Below are positions 1-5,335 of a stretch of 10,316 bases of DNA, piece by piece. The position numbers were made by a program, and so were the translations under genes. Every line of letters starts with the position of its first letter. The stretch's first letter is position 1. Under the pieces are notes generated by a model. It made no database searches, was not told where the DNA came from, and saw nothing but the letters and a program-made list of their open reading frames with translations. The DNA is from an uncultured Bacilli bacterium (lineage in GTDB: Bacteria; Bacillota_I; Bacilli_A; RF39; UBA660): positions 1 to 10,316 of the forward strand of contig CANQCH010000032.1 in the NCBI GenBank assembly GCA_947589165.1, in the 5' to 3' direction.

Positions 1-63
1 CTTGTTGATGGTGCTCCAAGACCTGATTACTTTGGCTATGGCCAATTTCAATCTACACCCTAG
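1..63 (+). CDS. 3' end of upstream gene, probably major capsid protein (5' partial)
   Basis: The first 60 bases read in frame 1 give the last 20 residues of a protein, ending in QFQSTP and the stop TAG (61-63). Codon choice in this frame (GAT, GGT, CCA, AGA, TAT, CAA) is like the rest of the window, whereas the overlapping frame 2 here needs CTC, CTG, GAC and CAC, which are rare in these genes; so frame 1 is the coding one up to the stop. The next genes are head-tail connectors, and in siphophage gene order the gene just before them is usually the major capsid protein, so that is the likely identity. This is inferred from position only: 20 residues are too few to recognise a family. The last sense codon and stop, CCC TAG, form a candidate recoding site. 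Confidence 0.6.
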   Translation, partial: LVDGAPRPDYFGYGQFQSTP

Positions 64-481
64 TGTGCCCGAAGAGGGCAAAATAAAAGTAAGTGTTCCC
101 AGCAATGAAACTTCATTAAATTTGGGTGAAAAAACTGTCCAAGATTTAGTGGAAAATTTAACTATTGATGGTGACAACGTAACAGGTACTTTAAAATATG
201 TTGAAAATTGGACTGAATTTGATAAAACTGACAATACTGGAAATTTTATTCCTTTGTATTTTGAAGAAGCAAAAGGGCAAGTTAAAGGAACTATTAAGTG
301 TGAACTTAAAGGAACTGGTGCTAAATTAAAGAAACCTGTTGATGTTGATCCAAATGATGGCTTAATTGTATTCCAAGTTCATGACAAAGATAATACTATC
401 GAAATAACAAGTGAAGGTAAAGAAACTAGGACACTTAATTTAAACCACTTAAATTTAAATCAATCTAATTTAGTAATATAG
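38..481 (+). CDS. Beta-rich capsid-associated domain, probably made as a +1 frameshift extension of the upstream protein
   Basis: If translated on its own from the ATG at 38 this is a 147-residue protein, but that ATG lies inside the upstream gene and no purine-rich Shine-Dalgarno precedes it, unlike nearly all other genes here. Coding-like codon use begins only around 59-62, exactly where the upstream frame stops at CCC TAG. A +1 slip on CCC would join this frame to the upstream protein and add about 140 residues starting PSVPEEGKIKV. The segment is rich in V, T, N, D and G with alternating hydrophobic residues, as expected for an Ig-like or other beta-sandwich domain; I do not recognise a specific family. 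In comparable phages such domains decorate the capsid or tail surface. The alternative is a small separate head decoration or fibre protein made by coupled initiation at ATG 38. The reading frame is secure; the way it is expressed is inferred. Confidence 0.72.
   Translation: MANFNLHPSVPEEGKIKVSVPSNETSLNLGEKTVQDLVENLTIDGDNVTGTLKYVENWTEFDKTDNTGNFIPLYFEEAKGQVKGTIKCELKGTGAKLKKPVDVDPNDGLIVFQVHDKDNTIEITSEGKETRTLNLNHLNLNQSNLVI
58..80 (+). promoter_or_regulatory. Candidate programmed +1 frameshift site (CCC-TAG shifty stop plus hairpin)
   Basis: The upstream frame ends CCC (58-60) TAG (61-63). A peptidyl-tRNA(Pro) on CCC can slip one base to CCT (59-61), entering the frame that stays open to 479. 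Five bases after CCC begins a perfect 5-bp GC-rich stem, TGCCC (66-70) with GGGCA (76-80), loop GAAGA. Loop bases GAAG (71-74) can also pair with CTTC at 111-114, giving a possible pseudoknot. Overlapping proline codons with a shifty stop or a pseudoknot are the elements reported for +1 frameshifting in the capsid and tail genes of Listeria phage PSA. Whether it is used here is inference. Confidence 0.6.
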
Positions 482-491
482 GAGTGTGGCA

Positions 492-764
492 ATGTTAGAA
501 AATATCAAAAAAATAGAAGGTATTAATAATACTGATTTTGACGAAATTATTAAACAGTATATTGAGAGTGCTAAACAAGATTTGGTAATGACTGGCATTG
601 CCAAATCTAAAATTGATAATCCAGATGAATTAATTAATACTGCGATCATAACTTATGTAAAATCTCAAATTGATGTTAGTAATAGTGCAATGTATAAAGA
701 TTCTTATAATCTTCAAAAAGACCATTTAAGACATTTTGCCGAATATTTAGAAAAGGATGCTTAA
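492..764 (+). CDS. Head-tail connector protein, HK97 gp6-like
   Basis: A 90-residue, mostly helical protein. The pattern NTAIITYVKSQ followed by YKDSYNLQKDHLRH near the C-terminus matches the gp6-like connector family of siphophages, which forms a ring under the portal after DNA packaging and gives the head-closure protein its docking surface. Size is normal for the family. The start chosen is ATG 492, seven bases after AGGAG at 480-484; a GTG at 486 in the same frame is only one base from that motif and is too close. The stop (762-764) lies one base before the ATG of the next gene, so the two are probably translationally coupled. Function rests on family resemblance and gene order; I am fairly sure. 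Confidence 0.83.
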   Translation: MLENIKKIEGINNTDFDEIIKQYIESAKQDLVMTGIAKSKIDNPDELINTAIITYVKSQIDVSNSAMYKDSYNLQKDHLRHFAEYLEKDA

Positions 765-765
765 A

Positions 766-1071
766 ATGGAATATACCGAAATAATTTATCTAATTTCTAA
801 AACTGAGAAAAAAGATAAAATTGGCAATATTATATTTGTTGAAGAAGAAAAGAAAATTTATGCTAAAAAAAATAAAGTTGGCTCAAAAGAATTTTATAAT
901 GCAGCAGCAGTTGGTATAACCCCAACTGCTGAATTGCAAATTAGAATTTCTAATTATAATAACGAGGAAGAAGTAAAATATAATAATCAAAAATTTTCTG
1001 TAATCAGAACAATTCCTGTTGGCAAATCAGATTTGGTTTTAGTCTTAGGAATAAAGCAAGGTATTAAATAA
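766..1071 (+). CDS. Head closure / head-tail joining protein
   Basis: A 101-residue protein of the small beta-barrel head-tail joining type (SPP1 gp16-like, Phage_H_T_join). Recognisable pieces are the segment SKEFYNAAAVGITPTAELQIRI, followed by EVKYNNQKFSVIRT and a final hydrophobic strand; in this family the EFY-x-A-x-x-G-x-x-P stretch is typical. The protein sits below the connector ring, stops DNA leaking out and provides the surface on which the preassembled tail docks. ATG 766 is preferred because the purine-rich AAAAGG at 751-756 is nine bases upstream; ATG 757 in the same frame directly abuts that motif. Its stop shares a base with the next gene's start (TAATG), which indicates translational coupling. 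Confidence 0.82.
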   Translation: MEYTEIIYLISKTEKKDKIGNIIFVEEEKKIYAKKNKVGSKEFYNAAAVGITPTAELQIRISNYNNEEEVKYNNQKFSVIRTIPVGKSDLVLVLGIKQGIK

Positions 1072-1445
1072 TGAGTGCAAGTTCAATTACGGATATAAAT
1101 AAAATTCTTACTAGTTATAGTGAGCAAATTGTTGATGCTATTGAAACAACAATTATAGAGGCTGCAAATGAAGGCGTTGATATGCTTAAGAATACAAAGG
1201 ATACTTATCATGTTAAAACGGGAAAGTATAATAAAGGTTGGTCTGTAAAAAAAACAAAAAGTAATAATTATGTACAGGCAACTATTTATAACAAAGAGTA
1301 TGCCTTAACTCATCTTTTAGAGAAAGGACATGCTACTAGAAATGGTAAGAGGACAAAAGCTTTTAAGCATATTGAACCTGTTGCAGATTATATTACAAAA
1401 AAAGTTACAAATGATATAGAAAATGTAATTAAAAGAGGTGAGTAA
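1071..1445 (+). CDS. HK97 gp10-like tail completion protein
   Basis: A 124-residue protein with a long N-terminal helix (about residues 15-40), then HVKTGKYNKGW, a charged strand pair, and the signature segment ALTHLLEKGHATRNGK around residues 78-93, which is the hallmark of the HK97 gp10 family. These proteins act at the head-tail interface or in tail completion. The ATG at 1071 overlaps the preceding TAA by one base and has only a weak AAGG (1058-1061) upstream, so initiation probably depends on ribosomes finishing the previous gene. The C-terminal codons (AGAGGTG) carry the Shine-Dalgarno of the next gene. Length, order and motif all agree, so the family call is firm; the exact structural role is inferred. 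Confidence 0.86.
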   Translation: MSASSITDINKILTSYSEQIVDAIETTIIEAANEGVDMLKNTKDTYHVKTGKYNKGWSVKKTKSNNYVQATIYNKEYALTHLLEKGHATRNGKRTKAFKHIEPVADYITKKVTNDIENVIKRGE

Positions 1446-1446
1446 T

Positions 1447-1758
1447 ATGTCTCCAGACAAAATTTATGAATTATTATGTACATTAAAAATTCCTGTTGCA
1501 TATGATCATTTTGCCGATGATGATACAAAACCACCATTTATTTTATATAGATCGGATGCCCCAGAAACGTTTAAAGCTGATGATATTACTTATTATCGAG
1601 ATAATCCGTATATTATTGATCTAATAACAAGTATTAAAGATTTATCTTTTGAGCAAAAATTAGAAGAGTTATTTACAGAGAATCATTTATCCTATGAAAA
1701 AATGGGAGATGATTATATTGATAGTGAAAAAATCTATCAAATACGATACATGATTTAA
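1447..1758 (+). CDS. Tail terminator / minor tail protein (SPP1 gp17-like)
   Basis: A 103-residue protein. It begins with a helix and IPVAYDHFADDDTKPPFILYR, then a stretch with F-x-A-D-D and YYRDNPYIIDLIT, and ends with a helix plus YEKMGDDYIDSEKIYQIRY. This layout is typical of the tail terminator (tail-to-head joining) proteins encoded directly before the major tail protein; they cap the growing tube when it has reached tape-measure length and bind the head closure ring. The ATG at 1447 is chosen over the GTG at 1438 because AGAGGTG (1434-1440) gives a six-base spacing to the ATG. The preceding stop (1443-1445) is one base upstream, so translation is coupled. A hairpin with U-tract follows this gene. 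Confidence 0.8.
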   Translation: MSPDKIYELLCTLKIPVAYDHFADDDTKPPFILYRSDAPETFKADDITYYRDNPYIIDLITSIKDLSFEQKLEELFTENHLSYEKMGDDYIDSEKIYQIRYMI

Positions 1759-1762
1759 TTTG

Positions 1763-1786
1763 AAAGGCCTATAATGGTCTTTTTTT
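1763..1786 (+). terminator. Hairpin with U-tract upstream of the major tail protein gene
   Basis: AAAGGCC (1763-1769) pairs with GGTCTTT (1776-1782) with one G-U pair, loop TATAAT, followed by more T to 1786. It looks like a weak intrinsic terminator or attenuator. Because it lies between genes that should share one late transcript, it more likely adjusts transcript ends or stability than fully stops transcription. The Shine-Dalgarno of the next gene starts three bases after the T-run. Confidence 0.55.
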
Positions 1787-1799
1787 ATAGGAGGAAAAA

Positions 1800-2363
1800 A
1801 TGAAAATTAAATATGGTTTAAGAAATGTAAAATGTGCAAAAATTACAAAAATTGCTGACGGAAAATATACTTATGATACGCCATTTGCAATACCAGGTGC
1901 GGTTAATTTAACATTATCACCAACTGGTGATTCTAGTGATTTTTTTGCGGATGACGTTATTTATTTTTCAACAACGGCAAATCAAGGATATGAAGGCGAT
2001 TTGGAAATTGCCTTACTTCCAAAAGAGTTTTTAATAGATATTTTGGGAATGACGGAAGATGAAAATGGTGTATTACATGAAAATGCTTCCGCAATGCCAC
2101 AACCTTTTGCTTTAGGCTTTGAAGTCCAAGGCGATTCTAAAGGAAGAAGAACTTGGTATTATAATTGTACGGCTGCAAGACCAAATCAAGATGCTAGTAC
2201 CAAAGAAAGCGGTATTACACCTGCAACGGAAACATTGTCAATTAAAGCAATGCCTAGAGAAACTGATTTAGCAGTCAAGGCTACTATTGAACCAAACGAA
2301 TCAAATGGTGAAACATTTAATTCATTCTTTGATACAGTTTATGAAAAACCAGAAGCAGTTTAA
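1800..2363 (+). CDS. Major tail protein, phi13 family (tail tube)
   Basis: A 187-residue protein forming the hexameric rings of the tail tube. Family landmarks: KYGLRNVKCAKI at the N-terminus, PFAIPGAVNLTLSPTGDSSDFFADDVIYF (about 30-58), NQGYEGDLEIALLPKEF (about 62-78) and WYYNCTAARPNQDAST with a following TETLSIKA strand, all characteristic of the phi13-type major tail proteins. Length is normal; no C-terminal Ig domain is attached. The start has a very strong AGGAGG (1789-1794), five bases away, fitting a protein needed in hundreds of copies. Hairpins with U-tracts lie just before and just after the gene. There is only a 58-base gap to the tape measure gene, so the usual tail assembly chaperone genes are absent. 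Confidence 0.93.
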   Translation: MKIKYGLRNVKCAKITKIADGKYTYDTPFAIPGAVNLTLSPTGDSSDFFADDVIYFSTTANQGYEGDLEIALLPKEFLIDILGMTEDENGVLHENASAMPQPFALGFEVQGDSKGRRTWYYNCTAARPNQDASTKESGITPATETLSIKAMPRETDLAVKATIEPNESNGETFNSFFDTVYEKPEAV

Positions 2364-2368
2364 GAGAC

Positions 2369-2391
2369 AAGGGCTGAATAAGCCCTTTTTT
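2369..2391 (+). terminator. Hairpin with U-tract downstream of the major tail protein gene
   Basis: AAGGGCT (2369-2375) pairs perfectly with AGCCCTT (2381-2387), loop GAATA, with a T-run through 2391. It has the form of an intrinsic terminator six bases after the major tail protein stop. Partial termination here would give more tail-tube transcript than tape-measure transcript, matching the needed stoichiometry. Confidence 0.68.
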
Positions 2392-2421
2392 ATATGTAAA
2401 AAAAGATAGGAGGGTACTACT

Positions 2422-4647
2422 ATGGCATCAAAAAAACTACAAGGAATAACAATTGAAATCGATGGTAATACATCGGGCTTACAAGATTCTCTAAAAGGTG
2501 TAAATGGAAGCTTGTATAATGTTCAAAATGAATTAAAACAGGTTGATAAATTGTTAAAATTAGATCCACAAAACGTGGATTTATTAGCTCAAAAAGAAAA
2601 TTTACTTTCTGATGCGATAAATAGTACCACTGATAAATTAAAAACTTTAAAAATCGCTAAAGAGCAAGCAGATGAAAAATTTGCTAGTGGAGAAATGAGC
2701 GAGGAACAGTTTCGTGAATTAGAAAGAGAAATTATTTCGACGGAACAAAGTTTAAATAAATTAAATAATGAGTTTGACGCAACAAATAATACAACTAATA
2801 AAATTGATTTAAAGGGCTTTGCTTCAAAAATGGGTGATATAGGTAAAGTAGCGGGAGACGTTGTTTTAAAAGTTACTGAATTAACGACTAAATTAGCGGC
2901 TGGGCTAGCTGGGGCTATATCTGCCACTGCAGCAAAAATGGTTTCCATGGCCAAAGAATCAGGAAAATTTGCTGATGATCTTATTACTTTATCTAATCAA
3001 ACGAATGTATCCACTGATACTCTGCAAAAATGGGATTATGCTGCAAGGTTCATAGATACTGATGTAAGCACTATGACAGGTGCAATGTCTAAAATGACAA
3101 AATCTTTGGATACTAACAAGGATGCATATAAAAGTTTAGGTGTATCTTTAACTGATACGAGTGGTAAATTGCGAAGCCAAGAAGATATTTTTATGGATAC
3201 GATTGATGCGTTAGGTAAAATTAAAAATGATACAGAACGTGATGCAACAGCCATGAAATTGTTTGGTAAATCAGCTCAAGAATTAAATCCTTTAATAAAA
3301 GCTGGAGGGGCAGAATTAAAAAGATTGGGTGAAGAAGCAGAAAATGCTGGTTTAGTTGTCGGTGGAGATGTATTAAATCAATTTGGTTCATTTGATGATA
3401 TGATGCAAAGAATGGATGCTAAATTCACAGGCCTAAAAAACAATATTACTGCATCATTTATGCCAGCAATTTCAGGAATGGTAGCTCCAATAGAAGAGTC
3501 AATTGGTAGTATTAGTAATATATTAGCGGATGGATTCCAAGAAGAAGATATGTCAAAAATATCTGATATTATTTCTTCTTTAGCAGATAATATTGGATCA
3601 CAACTAAATGAAAATATTCCCAAAATATTAGAATTTGTTGTTCAGGCATTAAATTCTTTAGTGGGAATGATTGTGGAAGTATTACCAACATTATTGCCAA
3701 TTTTAGTTGAAGGTGTTTTTTCGATATTAAACGCATTAATTAGTTCGATTTTAACTAATATTGAACCAATAATGAATATGGTTACAACTTTATTAACTAA
3801 TGTTGTAAATTTTATTGTGCAAAATCTTCCATTAATTTTAGAAGCTGGCGTAAAGATACTAATAGCTTTAATTGAAGGTATTGCGGATGCTATACCACAA
3901 TTACTACCAGCAATTGTACGAGTAATTCAAGAAATAATTACTATTATAATTCAAAATTTGCCACAAATAATAATGGCTGGTATTGATATTTTAGTAGGAT
4001 TAATTGAGGGGATAACAAATGCGATCCCTATTTTAGTAGATATGATTCCTACAATTATTGAAAATATAATATCGACGTTAATTGCTAATCTTCCATTAAT
4101 TTTAGAAGCTGGTGTAAAGATACTAATAGCTTTAATTGAAGGTATTATAAAAACTATCCCATCATTAATTTTACAAGCACCAAAGATAATAGCGGCTATA
4201 GTAAAAGGATTAATTGGTGGCCTTTCTTCTATTGCAGATGTAGGTAAAAATGTGGTCGAAGGTTTATGGAATGGAATTAAAAATTCATTTGATTGGATAA
4301 AGAATAAAATCAAATCTTGGATTGGTAACGTTCTTGATTTCATTAAAAAATTATTTGGTATTCACTCACCATCTACAGTTATGCGTGATCAAATAGGTGA
4401 AAATTTAGGCAAAGGAATGGCAGAAGGAATTTTGGATTCTGCAGTGGATGTTGAAAAAGCAATGAAAGGCTTATCAAGTAAAGTTGAAACAAGTGTTAAT
4501 CCTGTTATTAATCCTACGGCGAATTCTAATCCTTTAATTATTCAAATTGAAAATTTTAATAACACTAGAGAAACGGATATTCAATCACTTGCCGAAGAAT
4601 TAGAATTTTATCGTAAAAATTCGTCTTTAGCTAAAGGAGGTAAATAG
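2422..4647 (+). CDS. Tail tape measure protein
   Basis: A 741-residue protein that fills the tail tube and sets its length. N-terminal residues 1-125 carry GITIEIDGNTSGL and VDKLLKLDPQNVDLLAQK, followed by a coiled coil, a layout common in tape measures of Bacillota phages. A small hydrophobic Ala/Gly-rich stretch (about 155-175) precedes the conserved FADDLITLSNQTNVS core (from about 183). Residues about 395-600 are strongly hydrophobic and contain three 44-residue repeats. The C-terminus has the conserved FGIHSPSTVMRDQIGENLG segment (HSPS at 648-651), typical for the family. At about 0.15 nm per residue the tail would be near 110 nm, an estimate from family behaviour. The start follows AGGAGGG (2408-2414) at seven bases. 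No peptidase or lysozyme domain is seen. It follows the major tail protein directly, without chaperone genes. Confidence 0.94.
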   Translation: MASKKLQGITIEIDGNTSGLQDSLKGVNGSLYNVQNELKQVDKLLKLDPQNVDLLAQKENLLSDAINSTTDKLKTLKIAKEQADEKFASGEMSEEQFRELEREIISTEQSLNKLNNEFDATNNTTNKIDLKGFASKMGDIGKVAGDVVLKVTELTTKLAAGLAGAISATAAKMVSMAKESGKFADDLITLSNQTNVSTDTLQKWDYAARFIDTDVSTMTGAMSKMTKSLDTNKDAYKSLGVSLTDTSGKLRSQEDIFMDTIDALGKIKNDTERDATAMKLFGKSAQELNPLIKAGGAELKRLGEEAENAGLVVGGDVLNQFGSFDDMMQRMDAKFTGLKNNITASFMPAISGMVAPIEESIGSISNILADGFQEEDMSKISDIISSLADNIGSQLNENIPKILEFVVQALNSLVGMIVEVLPTLLPILVEGVFSILNALISSILTNIEPIMNMVTTLLTNVVNFIVQNLPLILEAGVKILIALIEGIADAIPQLLPAIVRVIQEIITIIIQNLPQIIMAGIDILVGLIEGITNAIPILVDMIPTIIENIISTLIANLPLILEAGVKILIALIEGIIKTIPSLILQAPKIIAAIVKGLIGGLSSIADVGKNVVEGLWNGIKNSFDWIKNKIKSWIGNVLDFIKKLFGIHSPSTVMRDQIGENLGKGMAEGILDSAVDVEKAMKGLSSKVETSVNPVINPTANSNPLIIQIENFNNTRETDIQSLAEELEFYRKNSSLAKGGK
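3823..4218 (+). repeat. Three 44-codon repeats in the tape measure gene
   Basis: Units start at 3823, 3955 and 4087 (residues 468, 512, 556). Each begins NLP and continues as a hydrophobic amphipathic segment with a conserved LIEGI at unit positions 16-20. The first 60 bases of units one and three (3823-3882, 4087-4146) differ at a single third-codon base, while unit two is much more diverged. Less regular related segments precede them from about residue 395. Confidence 0.85.
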
Positions 4648-4648
4648 T

Positions 4649-5326
4649 ATGCTTTTATGGAAAGGAATAGATTTTAAGGATAAGGGAATCATAGTCGAAA
4701 AAACACCAACTTTTTCTAAAGGTAAAAAAAGAATAGAAACATATGAAATCGAAGGCAGAGATGGCTTTTTATCAATTGATTCCGAAACTTATTCAAGTTT
4801 TGTTGTATCGGTCGAATGTCATTGTAATACTGATTATGCTGATTTAGATTCTATAAAAGAATATTTAGATGGATATGGCACATTGTCGCCAGATGGTAAA
4901 AGACAATATACGGCTATTATCCAAAATTCGATTGAATTTAGTAAAGTAATTTATAATTTTAGATCATTTGTAGTTCAATTTTTGTGTAATCCTATTGCAG
5001 AGGACATAAATGAAAACGAATTTGATGTTTTAAATAATGAGGAAAATTTAATAATTGCGGATGCTACATATAAAATGCTTCCAACTATTGAGATTGAAGG
5101 CAGTGGTGATTTACAAATAACTATTAATAATCAGACATTTTATTTGTATAACGCAGATGGATTATATGTTTTAGACTGTAAAAATAAAGTTATTACAAAA
5201 AATATGATAAATCAATCTCATATAATGTTGAATGATTTTCCAACCTTAAAACCTGGCGAAAATATTATTGAATATATTGGAAATATCACTTCCTTCTTAA
5301 TTAAATATCGAAAATGTTATTTATAG
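4649..5326 (+). CDS. Distal tail protein (Dit, Sipho_tail family)
   Basis: A 225-residue protein forming the hexameric ring between tail tube and tail tip. The N-terminal half shows the usual Dit order: WKGIDFKDKGIIVEK, a strand pair with the EGRDGFLSIDSETY motif (about 34-48), then VSVECHC and the helix SIKEYLDGYGTLS; the second half is a smaller beta domain ending in KPGENIIEYIG, typical of the family. It is slightly shorter than SPP1 Dit and has no obvious inserted carbohydrate-binding module. The ATG at 4649 is eight bases after AAAGGAGG (4633-4640). The stop TAG is in the same frame as the next gene, with no other stop between them. Position between tape measure and tail-tip protein fits exactly. 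Confidence 0.88.
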   Translation: MLLWKGIDFKDKGIIVEKTPTFSKGKKRIETYEIEGRDGFLSIDSETYSSFVVSVECHCNTDYADLDSIKEYLDGYGTLSPDGKRQYTAIIQNSIEFSKVIYNFRSFVVQFLCNPIAEDINENEFDVLNNEENLIIADATYKMLPTIEIEGSGDLQITINNQTFYLYNADGLYVLDCKNKVITKNMINQSHIMLNDFPTLKPGENIIEYIGNITSFLIKYRKCYL

Positions 5327-5335
5327 GTGACCAAA

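Noticed and set aside
1770..1775. TATAAT just upstream of the major tail protein gene, as a possible -10 promoter element.
   Set aside because: It is the loop of the hairpin 1763-1782, the bases 17 upstream (TACATG) are a poor -35, and TATAAT is common by chance in DNA this AT-rich.
2340..2421. A PSA-like +1 frameshift at the 3' end of the major tail protein gene, or a gpG/gpGT-type -1 slip after it.
   Set aside because: There is no CCC or slippery heptamer near the stop, and no other frame stays open beyond it before the hairpin.
2589..4343. Several reverse-strand open frames (2589-2954, 3036-3254, 3378-3623, 3951-4343) opposite the tape measure gene.
   Set aside because: They lie opposite a clearly coding gene, have compositions expected from the complement of its codons, and show no recognisable domain. 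The same holds for 5620-5805, 6505-6780 and 7552-7950 opposite the tail-tip gene.
5327..5329. GTG at 5327 as the tail-tip gene start; also GTG at 486 and 1438 and ATG at 757 for other genes.
   Set aside because: Each lies on or directly against the Shine-Dalgarno motif, while an ATG six to nine bases further on has proper spacing.
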